The notes: generated by a model from the sequence alone, not told the origin. Counted from the stretch's first letter, positions 45,874-54,906 are shown. The stretch: DNA of 64,000 nucleotides from Mucilaginibacter lappiensis (GCF_900155965.1 NZ_FTMG01000015.1:62001-126000), one strand, 5' to 3'. Numbers and translations are program-made.

Positions 45874-46524
45874 TTACACTGTACACAAATCAATAATGTA
45901 TCGGGCAATATCATAATCGTTTATCTGCGAATTAAAGTCATCCGCAACAATATGGTAATATTTGATACCGGTATATTTAATTTCCTCTGCAAATACTTTT
46001 GACAATTCTGCCTGCATATGTGCGGCGATAACAGTAAGTGGAGAAATTTTTGCTTTATCCTGCGAATATCTGTCACTAACTGCTATATAAATGCCATGCG
46101 CATTTCTATAAATACCTTGAGCATTACGTTTCATAAACTCCAAAATAACTTTCCCAACAACGAAACAGGCCGATATACTATTTTGCTGCATTCTTTCCCA
46201 TTCTTCATAAGGGGTTTCTGTAAGTTGGTAACCCGAATAATTATTATCAAATACTATTATCGTTAAATTAACTTGTCCAAACCGCACTTCAATGTCTTCA
46301 AAGAAGTTAGAGGCCCCATGATGATTTGGGATATCAGCCAATACAGGAACCAACTCTCCTGAAGTAACATTAGTTGTTGTTTTTTGAAGGGACTGTATCT
46401 CATCAAAACTTTTAACGGGAACAATTACTGTGGCATTATGACTTAATAATGCTGTTATAATATGGTGGCATGTATTTCCGGTGCCTGCCACAACAGAAAT
46501 TATGTTTTCAGGAAAATTACTCAT
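45874..46524 (-). CDS. SDR-fold protein lacking the catalytic Tyr-x-x-x-Lys
   Basis: 216 residues. The Rossmann strand-helix pattern is that of a short-chain dehydrogenase: a degenerate glycine motif AGTGNTCHHI near residue 14, a DNNYSG segment in place of NNAG, and a VSDRYSQDK segment after strand 5. In the position of the active-site YxxxK there is no Tyr-Lys pair (only ...HMQAELSK...). Activity is therefore doubtful, and it may bind a nucleotide or act as a regulator. It is followed 55 bp later by the DUF4421 gene. Confidence 0.7.
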   Translation of the reverse strand: MSNFPENIISVVAGTGNTCHHIITALLSHNATVIVPVKSFDEIQSLQKTTTNVTSGELVPVLADIPNHHGASNFFEDIEVRFGQVNLTIIVFDNNYSGYQLTETPYEEWERMQQNSISACFVVGKVILEFMKRNAQGIYRNAHGIYIAVSDRYSQDKAKISPLTVIAAHMQAELSKVFAEEIKYTGIKYYHIVADDFNSQINDYDIARYIIDLCTV

Positions 46525-46609
46525 GATCTACTATTTTGTAACTGTATCAATAACCCCATTCCAGGATCTGTGCATGATCCCGAATGAGGTTATATGGTTC
46601 TGATTGCTT

Positions 46610-47293
46610 TTAATTATGCAGCACTTTATGTACGCTAAGATTGTTATCATTCGATCCGGTAAGGTAGATGGAATAGATTTTACCAGCCTGGAGATCTGTT
46701 ACATCAAAATTGCCGATATTGTTTCTTGAAGCTACGCCATAAATTCTAATGGAAAGCGTTCCGGAAGCAACATTAGAGTAACCGCTGTCAGTATCTTCGG
46801 CGAGGGTAGTTACGAGATTATCGCCATTCGCATTTTTGATATTAATTACAGATGGAGCACCATCACTCAAATGCAGAAATTTTACTCTTGCCATACCGCT
46901 GGGCGGTATAGTTAATTTATCCTCAAACTCTTTAATACGTGATTTTGAACCTTCACCAACCAGGTATACAGTAAATCTTTTACCGTTATCCGTCCATATC
47001 TCGCCAGACGCGGTAACAGTACCATTTGCGCTTTTGAACTGTTCAACCAGCCTGGTACCGGAGTTTGTAGTGATATAATCAGAAGCATCGGTAAAATTAA
47101 GACCTCCGTTAACTAATACTTTATCAACCAGCGTAAAACTCTGCGAACCTGCGGTTACTGAGGCATTCACTACTTTGATATCAAAGGTTTCTGATGGGTT
47201 AACATCATTTTTCTTGCAGGAAGAAAAGGATATAACGGTTACCAATAGTACCGCTCCAATCAATAGGTGGTTATGAATTATATTTCTTTTCAT
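46610..47293 (-). CDS. DUF4397-domain lipoprotein
   Basis: 227 residues. Lipobox Cys26 (ISFSSCKKN). DUF4397 pattern: IKVVNASV, VKFLHLSDGAPSVINI (the characteristic LHxSxGAPxV) and GKIYSIYLTGS. Such proteins are surface-exposed beta-sandwich lipoproteins of unknown role. It lies 43 bp downstream of the DUF2141 gene on the same strand. Confidence 0.88.
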   Translation of the reverse strand: MKRNIIHNHLLIGAVLLVTVISFSSCKKNDVNPSETFDIKVVNASVTAGSQSFTLVDKVLVNGGLNFTDASDYITTNSGTRLVEQFKSANGTVTASGEIWTDNGKRFTVYLVGEGSKSRIKEFEDKLTIPPSGMARVKFLHLSDGAPSVINIKNANGDNLVTTLAEDTDSGYSNVASGTLSIRIYGVASRNNIGNFDVTDLQAGKIYSIYLTGSNDNNLSVHKVLHN

Positions 47294-47336
47294 GATCGTA
47301 CTTGTTTAATTGTTTTGTGTTAATCCGTTGTGTGGT

Positions 47337-47783
47337 TTACATGTATTTTACTTTGATATCTACTTTGTGCTCAGTTGATTTTAGATCAACTTTGAAGTCA
47401 TCAAATGATGGTTTTTTCATTTTGGTCATAAAGAAGTTAGAAAAGCCAAAACCTTCTTTGGGTATTCCAACAAAGTTTTTGTTGATCTTACCATCCTCAT
47501 TTTCGTCATCAACCAGGGTTATTCCATATACACCTGGTTCTATTTCAACATGCACAGTCAATGTGCCGTTGATTAAGGCCTTTTTGTCAAACGTGAATTT
47601 TTTGTAAGGTTGATTCTTGTCATAAGAATCGTTGTCTTTAAATACGTTAAGGATGATCTTGCCCTTTCCTGACCTGATATCTGTAATTTTGATTGGTGTT
47701 TCCTGCGCTTTTGTATAAGAAGCAAAGAGGATGAACAGCAAACCGATAAACAGGTTGATACAGCATGCAGTTGTCTTTTTCAT
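47337..47783 (-). CDS. DUF2141-domain exported protein
   Basis: 148 residues with a signal peptide (LFIGLLFILFASYTKA). KIILNVFKD, LTVHVEIEPGVYGITLVDDEN (GxYxIxxxxDEN), NFVGIPKEGFGFSN and the closing strand VDIKVKYM are the DUF2141 signature. Function unknown; family members are secreted or periplasmic beta-proteins. It is likely co-transcribed with the DUF4397 lipoprotein. Confidence 0.9.
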   Translation of the reverse strand: MKKTTACCINLFIGLLFILFASYTKAQETPIKITDIRSGKGKIILNVFKDNDSYDKNQPYKKFTFDKKALINGTLTVHVEIEPGVYGITLVDDENEDGKINKNFVGIPKEGFGFSNFFMTKMKKPSFDDFKVDLKSTEHKVDIKVKYM

Positions 47784-48076
47784 TTTGTTGATTTTTAAAA
47801 TTTAACATTCATTTTGAAACGAAGGTATTGGCATTAAACATCGTGCTATATTAAAAACATAGCCAAGCGGGCAAAATGCCAACTGAATGTTTCAATAAAA
47901 GGGTTCAATAAATTATGGTTGGTGGAGAGTTGAAATCTAACTGGTAGACAATAGGATAGAGGGATTTATCGTTTATAACCTTTCAAACAGCAAAAAGTGA
48001 TGTTTAAATCTGTTTTTGCCCGCTTCGGTGTATAACTGTTCACTTCATTGCTCCCCGATTGGTTACATTTGTTGAT

Positions 48077-49126
48077 ATGGATTCTGTTTTACCAATTAAA
48101 AACCTTGTTCGTCTTAACTGGTTGCTGGTGGTGGCTTTTACGGCCATTTCATCGGTGTATTTTGTTTTTTTGCTAGAAGACTTACCTATACACAAGATAT
48201 TTTATACGGTGATGACGGGATTGGGTATTGGCCTGGTTGGCTTTGCCAATTTGGGTATTTTAATTTTATTGGAGCGAAGGTATAATACCGAAACCAAACG
48301 ATTTAAAACTTATCGCCTTTTATATACTTACGCGGCAAGTGCTGTGATTTACATCGGATTGTCGCCGATATTTGATTATATCTCCAAGAAAAGCGAATTA
48401 TATCCATTCTTTGTGTTTCCTTCCATATTTGTTGTTTCGAGCGTTGTTGTTAATACGGTAATTGTTATTTTCCATGATTTTATTATCCTGCATAGTGATA
48501 AGGCACGTGCGGGGCTGGAATTGTCAAAACTAAAAACTGCCAATGCCGAAGCAACCAACCTGCTTTTAAAACAACAGATCCATCCCCACTTTTTGTTCAA
48601 CGCGCTTAATACATTAAAAGCGCTTTACAGAAAAGATCCTTATGCGGGCGATACTTATATTGTTCACCTGGCCAACTTTTTAAGGGCTTCTGTTTATAAT
48701 CATGCTGCCAAAGTATCCAGCCTGGCAGAAGAAGTGGCGCTTTTGAGTGACTATCTGGAAATGCAGAAGATCAGATTTGGGGTTGCGCTGGATTGTACTA
48801 TCGATCTGCCCAAAGAAATCCTCAAAGATCATTATCTGCCCTCTTTTTCGCTACAGCCTCTCCTCGAAAACGCGATCAAGCATAACGACCTTACCCAGGA
48901 GGCACCTTTGGTTGTGCATATTTTTTGCTTGGAGGAGCGAATAGTGGTATACAACAACCTGCAAAAAAAATCTGTTAATGTTTCTTCTGCCTATCATGGC
49001 CTGGCCAATCTTGCCGAAAGGTACAGTTTGTTATCGGGCGATGAGATCATTATAAAAGAAGATAAAAATACTTTTTCTGTAAGCATTAAATTATTGACCA
49101 ATGAATATAGTGATCATAGAAGATGA
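48077..49126 (+). CDS. LytS-type sensor histidine kinase
   Basis: 349 residues from the ATG at 48077; a TTG at 48059 is the only alternative. Four hydrophobic segments (about 12-135) precede the kinase domain with LKQQIHPHFLFNALNT (catalytic His171) and LQPLLENAIKHN. No extra sensor domain is present. It overlaps the LytTR regulator gene by 26 bp and forms a two-component pair; the nearest candidate target is the PorT-type barrel gene at 50133. Confidence 0.92.
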   Translation: MDSVLPIKNLVRLNWLLVVAFTAISSVYFVFLLEDLPIHKIFYTVMTGLGIGLVGFANLGILILLERRYNTETKRFKTYRLLYTYAASAVIYIGLSPIFDYISKKSELYPFFVFPSIFVVSSVVVNTVIVIFHDFIILHSDKARAGLELSKLKTANAEATNLLLKQQIHPHFLFNALNTLKALYRKDPYAGDTYIVHLANFLRASVYNHAAKVSSLAEEVALLSDYLEMQKIRFGVALDCTIDLPKEILKDHYLPSFSLQPLLENAIKHNDLTQEAPLVVHIFCLEERIVVYNNLQKKSVNVSSAYHGLANLAERYSLLSGDEIIIKEDKNTFSVSIKLLTNEYSDHRR

Positions 49127-49865
49127 GCCGATAGTTGCCGATGATCTGGAGCTGAGTATTACGCAATTGATGCAAGAGCCGGTAAATATTACGCAGCTTC
49201 ATTCCGTTAAAGAAGCCATCGCCTATTTTAAAAGTACATCCTTGCCCGATCTGATATTCAGCGATATTCAGTTAGGTGACGGCTTAAGTTTTGAGATATT
49301 TGTCGCTGTACCTATTTCTGCACCTGTGATTTTTTGTACCGCTTATGACGAATATGCGCTGGATGCCTTCAAGGCAAACGGGATTGATTATATACTGAAG
49401 CCGTTTACCACCCAAACGCTTGAACGTGCCCTGCAACGATACGACGAGCTTAAAAAGCTGTTCTCAACCGATCAGACCCCGCAATATAATGCCCTGATGG
49501 AAATGCTGGCCGGCAAAAATAATCAAAAATCGTCTTCAGTGCTGGTATACCACCAGGATAAAATCATCCCTATAAAACTGGAGGACATAGGTCTGTTTTA
49601 CCTGGCGAACGAAGTGACCCATTTACTTACCTTTTCGGGTAAGACTTTTTATCCCAATAAAAACCTGGATGAATTGGAAAAATTAAGCGGGGACTATTTT
49701 TTCAGAGCAAACAGACAATTTCTGGTTAGCCGTAAAGCCATTATTGATGTATCGAGTTTTTTTTCCAGAAAGCTATCGCTTAATCTTAATATCGCTTTTA
49801 ACGATAGGGTGGTGGTAAGCAAGGGGAAGGCCTCCCAGTTTTTGAACTGGCTGGCAAAAGCCTGA
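49101..49865 (+). CDS. LytTR-family response regulator
   Basis: 254 residues. Receiver domain with IIEDEP, phosphoacceptor Asp55 (IFSDIQLGD), Thr and Lys (FCTAYDEY; YILKPF). The LytTR domain occupies about 145-250 (DIGLFYLANEVTHLLTF; YFFRANRQFLVSRKAI). It starts inside the kinase gene, so translation is coupled, and it ends at a strong terminator. Confidence 0.93.
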   Translation: MNIVIIEDEPIVADDLELSITQLMQEPVNITQLHSVKEAIAYFKSTSLPDLIFSDIQLGDGLSFEIFVAVPISAPVIFCTAYDEYALDAFKANGIDYILKPFTTQTLERALQRYDELKKLFSTDQTPQYNALMEMLAGKNNQKSSSVLVYHQDKIIPIKLEDIGLFYLANEVTHLLTFSGKTFYPNKNLDELEKLSGDYFFRANRQFLVSRKAIIDVSSFFSRKLSLNLNIAFNDRVVVSKGKASQFLNWLAKA

Positions 49866-49900
49866 ACAAAATCATCCTGATATTTTTCATTTAATTATTA

Positions 49901-49938
49901 AAAACCTGATGTGCTAACTGATAGTACATCAGGTTTTT
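49901..49938 (+). terminator. Intrinsic terminator
   Basis: AAAACCTGATGT (49901-49912) pairs perfectly with ACATCAGGTTTT (49926-49937). It terminates the kinase/regulator pair. Confidence 0.9.
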
Positions 49939-50132
49939 ACTGTTTTATATGGTGTAATTTTCCGTCAATAGCTGTTCGTCGTTTTTTATTTAAATGCGTT
50001 TATGCCGCTTCCGAACCAAGTTTGCCCGCTTCGGTTACCTTTTCCTTCTATAACCACCCGTAAAGGCTCACCTTTGGCCTAAATAAAAAATAATTGCGGC
50101 CTTGTGTTGCAAATAGTATCTCAAACTTTTAA

Positions 50133-50735
50133 ATGAAATTTATGAAAAAGCTAATCTTAATGTTAATTTGTTTTATCCTGGTATCAACGAAAGGCTTTAG
50201 CCAGAGTTTTTTCCAGAAAGTAACTTCAAAACTAGAATTCGGTATTAAGGCCGGTGGTAACTATAGTAATTTTGACAAAGCCAATTTTGGTACCGATTAC
50301 CTGGCTGGCTTTCATGCTGGAGCCACAGTGGCTTTCAAGATCACTAATAACTTTTTGATCCAGGAAGAATTTTTATACTCTCAGCAGGGCGCTAAAATTA
50401 CTGACGGCGCGCTGGGTGCCCAAAACCTAAAACTGTCTTACATGACCGTACCGTTCTTGCTTAAATACCGCACCAATTCCGGTTTCTATGTTGAGGGAGG
50501 CGCCCAGGTAGGCATAAAGCTCAAAGAAGAAGTAGCCGGATACAACGGTACCGATTTTGCTAAAAAAATAGATGGAGCTGCTGTTGGTGGTATCGGATAT
50601 CAGTCCAAAATTGGTCTGGGCATCGGCGCGAGATATGTTTATGGTATTTCAAAAGTGGGTAATTTTAACAGTACAACCATCAACAACGATTTTAAAAACA
50701 CCAATATCCAGGCCAGCATATTTTACGTTTTTTAA
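50133..50735 (+). CDS. PorT-family outer-membrane beta-barrel protein
   Basis: 200 residues; ATG at 50142 equally likely. Signal peptide (LILMLICFILVSTKGFS). Barrel strands FGIKAGGNYSNFD, FHAGATVAFKIT, LIQEEFLYSQQGAK, LKLSYMTVPFLLKYR and a final aromatic strand NIQASIFYVF match the PorT/OMP_b-brl_2 group. It is placed after a LytS/LytTR pair, a frequent Bacteroidota arrangement. Specific role unknown. Confidence 0.88.
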   Translation: MKFMKKLILMLICFILVSTKGFSQSFFQKVTSKLEFGIKAGGNYSNFDKANFGTDYLAGFHAGATVAFKITNNFLIQEEFLYSQQGAKITDGALGAQNLKLSYMTVPFLLKYRTNSGFYVEGGAQVGIKLKEEVAGYNGTDFAKKIDGAAVGGIGYQSKIGLGIGARYVYGISKVGNFNSTTINNDFKNTNIQASIFYVF

Positions 50736-50842
50736 TAAAAGGCTTAAAGATTGTTCATTCAAAGTTCAGTTGTGTTTCTTGGTTCTATCCCGGTTGTGTA
50801 TACAGCCGGGATTTTTAATTTCGCCTATATTCCAGACACAGG

Positions 50843-51409
50843 TTAATTACTATCCATTGCCGTATATATCGTTTTCAAAGCATCTTCATCCGTTGCGCTG
50901 GTTTTAATGCTTTTTACCACCGTTTTATTACGGGTATCAATAATATATGCGTTTCCGGAGCTATTGATTTTTGACCATAAATCATCCAGCCCCATCAGCT
51001 TAATCATTTTGTGGGATGCAGCTGTGGTATTGGCGTTTTCCAGGTCGCTGGTATAATAAGTGACCGGCTTATTTTGTAGATTAAGGATCTGGTTATATAA
51101 ACGTTGCGCGTTCAATGCACTTTGTTGATCTGAATGCTTGTAGTTGATCACAATAACAAAATCCGGGGCTACACCACTATCTGCCGCAGGAGAGGTTTCA
51201 GTAGCCGTATCTGTTTTTTTCTTTTTTTTCTTGAAAATGCTGCCAATGCCGCCTTCTACTTTATCTAGTCCTTTATCAACGCCCTGACCCATCCGGTCAT
51301 TAGTTCGGCTGGTAGCGCTGTTTTTTACTGTCTCTTTCGGATCGATGATCTGGCAGAAAGCTTTTGCTCCTAATAGTAGGAATATAGTTAGTATTAATAA
51401 TTTTTTCAT
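50843..51409 (-). CDS. Exported hypothetical protein with poly-lysine linker
   Basis: 188 residues with a signal peptide (LLILTIFLLLGAKAFC). A helical segment (NDRMGQGVDKGLDKVEGGIG) is followed by a run of six lysines, then a polar linker. The C-terminal alpha/beta part (PDFVIVINYKHSDQQSA; NAYIIDTRNKTVVKSIKTS) somewhat resembles a thioredoxin-fold strand pattern but has no cysteine pair. It carries an operator copy (51486-51505) 77 bp upstream, so it probably belongs to the same regulon as the tandem array. No family recognised. Confidence 0.7.
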   Translation of the reverse strand: MKKLLILTIFLLLGAKAFCQIIDPKETVKNSATSRTNDRMGQGVDKGLDKVEGGIGSIFKKKKKKTDTATETSPAADSGVAPDFVIVINYKHSDQQSALNAQRLYNQILNLQNKPVTYYTSDLENANTTAASHKMIKLMGLDDLWSKINSSGNAYIIDTRNKTVVKSIKTSATDEDALKTIYTAMDSN

Positions 51410-51485
51410 CAGTGTTGGTATTTGATTTTGCAGGGCATGTCGGTTTAATTAATTCACAATTATGCTTAAATAAAACAAGCTGGTC

Positions 51486-51505
51486 AATCACAGAAAACCA
51501 TGATT
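51486..51505 (-). promoter_or_regulatory. Operator copy S1 (AATCACAG-AAAA-CCATGATT)
   Basis: 20-bp imperfect palindrome of the array-regulon family, 77 bp upstream of the gene at 51409. At the +21 position where other copies have GANNTTTG there is only CATAATTG (minus strand, 51464-51457), so this promoter is a poor match to the shared module. Confidence 0.6.
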
Positions 51506-51570
51506 TTGATCCCGGGCTTCTGCAATATCAATAAATGCAGACTGATATTGCAATTTCACTAGAGTGTATA

Positions 51571-51598
51571 AAAAGCCCCGGCGATATTGCCAGGGCTT
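51571..51598 (-). terminator. Intrinsic terminator after the outer-membrane protein gene
   Basis: AAGCCCCGGC and GCCAGGGCTT form a GC-rich stem with one mismatch, followed on the minus strand by a T run. It ends the transcript of the 52.9-51.6 kb operon. Confidence 0.8.
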
Positions 51599-51612
51599 AT
51601 TTAATTGATTAA

Positions 51613-52269
51613 TTAAAATTTAAAAGTTGCGCCTAATTTTAAAGCAGCTACGCCGTAGCCAACCTCTGCGAAAGCACCTACGTGATCGCTAAACAGGTAT
51701 CTTGCACCAGCGTGTACTCCAAAAAATATCGAATTATCATAAGGTGTAGCAACAGAATTACTTCCGTCATAAGTCCAGCTAATGTGATGGTATCCGAGCG
51801 AAGCACCTGCGTAAGGATCGAATTTATTATTCTTTATCTTGAATACCTCTCCAAGATGGTAAGAAGCTCTAACACCGGCATAAACTATGTTTAATTTGGA
51901 ACTACCACCGTAAAAATCACCGTAATTATGAGATGAATAATCAACAAAAACACCACCGCTTATATCTTTACTGAAACCATGTTCAAATGAAACACCAAAA
52001 GGCAGGCCAACATAATAAGTGCCTACGCCAATGCCGGCATTGAGCAGGTTGGCGCCTTTTACCTGAAAAGAATTTGTTTTAGGGGTAGCTTTTGGTTGTG
52101 CAACAGTAACTGGTGCAGCGGTTTGTGTTGTTTTGGTGGTATTATCTGTCTTAGAAACAGCTTTTACGGGTGTAGCAGGCGTAGCCGGTTTAACACTTTT
52201 TCTTTTGGTTTGAGCCTGTACGGAACCAATAACGGTTACCGTGATAAACATTAAAAATAGTTTTTTCAT
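51613..52269 (-). CDS. Outer-membrane beta-barrel protein with Pro/Thr/Ala linker
   Basis: 218 residues from the ATG at 52269. Signal peptide (LFLMFITVTVIGSVQA), then a low-complexity Ala/Pro/Thr/Lys linker (about 23-65). The barrel strands are LLNAGIGVGTYYVGLPFGVS, GGVFVDYSSHNYGDF, VYAGVRASYHLGE, DPYAGASLGYHHISW, FFGVHAGARYLFS and a final GVAALKLGATFKF. It has 44 bp to the first array gene upstream and shares its promoter (S2), so it is part of the regulon. Role unknown. Confidence 0.8.
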   Translation of the reverse strand: MKKLFLMFITVTVIGSVQAQTKRKSVKPATPATPVKAVSKTDNTTKTTQTAAPVTVAQPKATPKTNSFQVKGANLLNAGIGVGTYYVGLPFGVSFEHGFSKDISGGVFVDYSSHNYGDFYGGSSKLNIVYAGVRASYHLGEVFKIKNNKFDPYAGASLGYHHISWTYDGSNSVATPYDNSIFFGVHAGARYLFSDHVGAFAEVGYGVAALKLGATFKF

Positions 52270-52313
52270 GAAAATTGTATGTGTTATAATAAAATGGTTA
52301 TGCATAAATGCAA

Positions 52314-52868
52314 TTATAATTTACGGGTGGCTACAAAATGGCCACCTGTAATAGTATATAGGCCATCAGAACCTTTTACAGTGCCTTCAAAATCACCTTC
52401 AATCGTTCCGCCTACTGATCCAAACTTGGTGATCCGGATTGTTCCCGGTGTTTTGGAAGGATCATTATGATCGGCGCCTAAATATTTGTTTTTTCCCTCA
52501 CTCTGAACCTGTAATCTAAAATATACCTGTCTATCAACATGGTTGTGAGAACCGGTAAGAGGCTCACCTACCTTGGCGGTACCTGTACCTACCTGACTAA
52601 AAGCTATATCAAGATCCCATTTAGGGCCTGTTGTTCTGTCTCCAGGGGCTGCATCATCAAGATTTATTTTGGTGTAACCAACGGTGGGACCCGACATGGC
52701 GCCGTTCTCTACTCCTTTAGGGTCTGCATGAATGGTTATTTGCTGGTGATGAAAGGCTCCACCATCAATAGTATAAGTTACCAGGTTTTTTCCGGCCTGA
52801 GCCCAAATTGAGCCTGAAAGTGTAAGCAACACAATTAGTGCTGAGATGTGTTTTAAATTCTTTTTCAT
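52314..52868 (-). CDS. Tandem-array paralogue 1: exported beta-rich protein, family not recognised
   Basis: 184 residues from the ATG at 52868; the open frame continues to 52994, but the signal peptide (ISALIVLLTLSGSIWAQA) begins here. Family core: VTYTIDGGAFHHQQITI near residue 30, GTGTAKV in the middle, PGTIRITKFGSVGGTIEG near 145 and the closing YTITGGHFVATRKL. No cysteine remains in its signal peptide, so it is probably periplasmic or secreted. Operator S2 and its -7 box lie directly upstream. It heads a two-gene transcript with the outer-membrane protein. Confidence 0.8.
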   Translation of the reverse strand: MKKNLKHISALIVLLTLSGSIWAQAGKNLVTYTIDGGAFHHQQITIHADPKGVENGAMSGPTVGYTKINLDDAAPGDRTTGPKWDLDIAFSQVGTGTAKVGEPLTGSHNHVDRQVYFRLQVQSEGKNKYLGADHNDPSKTPGTIRITKFGSVGGTIEGDFEGTVKGSDGLYTITGGHFVATRKL

Positions 52869-52892
52869 AAAATTATTATTTGATACTTTGTA

Positions 52893-52941
52893 CAAAAGTC
52901 CCTCAATCCGGTGGAAGCCACAATCACAGAATACCATGATT
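52893..52941 (-). promoter_or_regulatory. Promoter module S2: operator 52922-52941 and -7 box 52893-52900
   Basis: AATCACAG-AATA-CCATGATT is separated by exactly 21 bp from GACTTTTG (read on the minus strand). The start codon follows 25 bp later. The promoter-proximal operator arm takes the place of the usual -33 element, which fits an activator bound next to RNA polymerase. Confidence 0.7.
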
Positions 52942-53064
52942 TTACGATCATTGAATAGATATAAGGCGCTGTTACAAATTGTGATAGCATGCATTTTTTA
53001 GAACTGTACAGGTAAAAACTGTGTTGGAAGTTGGTTTTATACCATGTGCATTCAGCGCAAGTAA

Positions 53065-53625
53065 TTATGGACGAACACGGTCTTTGACGGTGGCAACGAA
53101 ATGCCCTCCGGTGATAGTATATGTGATGTGGTTGTCGATTAGCTTGCCTTCAAAAGTACCTTCAGCAGTCCCACCTATCGACCCCACCTTGGTGATGGTA
53201 ATTGTTCCAGGTGTTTGGGCAGGTTTTTTCGATTCAGACATCAGCAGTCTTTCTTTTCCATCAGTTTCAACCTTTAAAAGAAAATATACCCGGTGGTCAA
53301 CCAAGGCATTAGGAATGGGCTCATTTACTTTAGCGGTCCCTGTACCCACCCGGTTAAAGGCAATCACAACCGCCCATTTCGCCCCTGTAGGGTTATTCAC
53401 TGGATTGTCGTCGAGACCTATTTTCAGATAAGCACTGCCGGCATTACTTGTAAAGGCTCCAATCCAGAACGCCTTGGGATCGGAGTTAATGGTGATGAGC
53501 TGATGATGGAAAGCACCACCATCTATGGTATAAGTTACCCAGTCTTTCCCCGCCTGTGCCCAAACCGAGCATGAAGTCATTAACAGCAGCATCAGTACTG
53601 ACAGTAGTTTAATTTCTTTTTTCAT
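53065..53625 (-). CDS. Tandem-array paralogue 2: exported beta-rich protein
   Basis: 186 residues. The signal region LLSVLMLLLMTSCSVWAQA contains a Cys that could be a lipobox or sit just before an AQA cleavage site. Family core: VTYTIDGGAFHHQLITI, GTGTAKVNEPI, PGTITITKVGSIGGTAEG, YTITGGHFVATVK. It has a short extra tail (DRVRP). It is the last of three closely similar genes (paralogues 4, 3, 2) with near-identical short intergenic DNA, and is transcribed from S3. Confidence 0.8.
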   Translation of the reverse strand: MKKEIKLLSVLMLLLMTSCSVWAQAGKDWVTYTIDGGAFHHQLITINSDPKAFWIGAFTSNAGSAYLKIGLDDNPVNNPTGAKWAVVIAFNRVGTGTAKVNEPIPNALVDHRVYFLLKVETDGKERLLMSESKKPAQTPGTITITKVGSIGGTAEGTFEGKLIDNHITYTITGGHFVATVKDRVRP

Positions 53626-53680
53626 AAAATTATTGTTTGTAAGCGTTTCATTACGATTAAATAATTACCCGTAAATGCAA

Positions 53681-54229
53681 TTATGATTTGCGGCCAGTTA
53701 CGAAATGCCCTCCTGTGATGGTATATTTAATATCGTTATTTATTAACGTACCTTGAAAGTTACCTTCAACAGTTCCACCTACCGGCCCAAACTTGGTGAT
53801 AGTGATTGTTCCTGGTGTTTGGGCTGGTTTTTTTGAATCGGATGAAAGAAATTTTGTTTCTCCATTAACCATAACCTGTAAAATAAAATATACCCGGTGA
53901 TCAAGTAAGCCGTTAGCAATAAGATCATTTACTTTAGCTGTACCTGTACCTACTTTATTAAAGACAATGTCCACTGCCCAATTCGGTCCCTTTTTACTAT
54001 TCATGGACTTGTCGTCGAGGTTTATTTTGGGGTAAGTGCGCCCCGCAATATTTGTCCAGGCTCCATTCTCCATCACTTTGGGATCGGAGTTAATGGTGAT
54101 GAGCTGATGGTGAAAAGCACCGCCATCGATGGTATAAGTTACCTGGTTTTTTGCGGCCTGTGCCCAAACAGAACATGAAATTGTTAGCAGTACCATTACT
54201 ACCGACAGTAGTTTAATTTCTTTTTTCAT
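53681..54229 (-). CDS. Tandem-array paralogue 3: exported beta-rich protein
   Basis: 182 residues. Signal region LLTISCSVWAQA, then VTYTIDGGAFHHQLITI, INLDDKSMNSKKGP, GTGTAKVNDLI, PGTITITKFGPVGGTVEG and YTITGGHFVTGRKS. Over the central part it is nearly identical to paralogues 2 and 4, and the DNA following its start codon region repeats that of its neighbours, pointing to recent tandem duplication. No separate promoter is seen; the gap to paralogue 4 is 55 bp. Confidence 0.8.
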   Translation of the reverse strand: MKKEIKLLSVVMVLLTISCSVWAQAAKNQVTYTIDGGAFHHQLITINSDPKVMENGAWTNIAGRTYPKINLDDKSMNSKKGPNWAVDIVFNKVGTGTAKVNDLIANGLLDHRVYFILQVMVNGETKFLSSDSKKPAQTPGTITITKFGPVGGTVEGNFQGTLINNDIKYTITGGHFVTGRKS

Positions 54230-54284
54230 AAAATTGTTGTTTGTAAGCGTTTCACTACGATTAAATAATTACCCGTAAATACAA

Positions 54285-54833
54285 TTATGATTTGCGGCTG
54301 GCAACGAAATGTCCTCCCGTAATGGTGTACTTAATGCCTGCAGCATCTATTACGGTACCTTGAAAATCCCCTTCAACAGTTCCACCTACAGATCCGAACC
54401 TGGTGATGGTAATTGTTCCTGGTGTTTTGGCTGGTTTCTGCAGATCAATCCCCAGAAACTTTGTTTCTCCATTAGCCTGAACCTCTAAATTAAAATATAC
54501 CTGGTGATCAAGCACGCCCTTTGGAATAGGATCATTTACTTTAGCCGCTCCTGTACTTACTTTATTAAAAACAATGTTCAATCCCCACTTAGTTCCGTTT
54601 TTAATATTCATGGCCTTGTCGCCGAGGTTTATTTCCAGGTAATTACCAACAGTATTTGTGAAGGCTCCATTCTCCATCACTTTGGGGTCGGCATTAATGG
54701 TGATAAGTTGATGGTGAAAAGTACCGCCATCAATAGTATAAGTTACCTGGTTTTTTCCGACCTGCGCCCAAACAGAACATGAAATTGATAGCAGTATCAT
54801 TACTGCAGACATTAGTTTGAATTTCTTTTTCAT
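54285..54833 (-). CDS. Tandem-array paralogue 4: exported beta-rich protein
   Basis: 182 residues. LLSISCSVWAQV signal region, VTYTIDGGTFHHQLITI, EINLGDKAMNIKNGTKW, GAAKVNDPIPK, PGTITITRFGSVGGTVEG, YTITGGHFVASRKS. It is the first gene of the paralogue 4-3-2 transcript. Operator S3 and its -7 box lie directly upstream, with 25 bp from the box to the start codon. Confidence 0.8.
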   Translation of the reverse strand: MKKKFKLMSAVMILLSISCSVWAQVGKNQVTYTIDGGTFHHQLITINADPKVMENGAFTNTVGNYLEINLGDKAMNIKNGTKWGLNIVFNKVSTGAAKVNDPIPKGVLDHQVYFNLEVQANGETKFLGIDLQKPAKTPGTITITRFGSVGGTVEGDFQGTVIDAAGIKYTITGGHFVASRKS

Positions 54834-54857
54834 ATAAATTATTATTTGATAAGCTTA

Positions 54858-54906
54858 CAAAGCTCTATCTACATAACCGATGCTACAATCACAGAATATC
54901 ATGATT
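54858..54906 (-). promoter_or_regulatory. Promoter module S3: operator 54887-54906 and -7 box 54858-54865
   Basis: AATCACAG-AATA-TCATGATT is separated by exactly 21 bp from GAGCTTTG on the minus strand. Operator, spacing, box and the 25-bp distance to the start codon all match S2. Confidence 0.7.
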
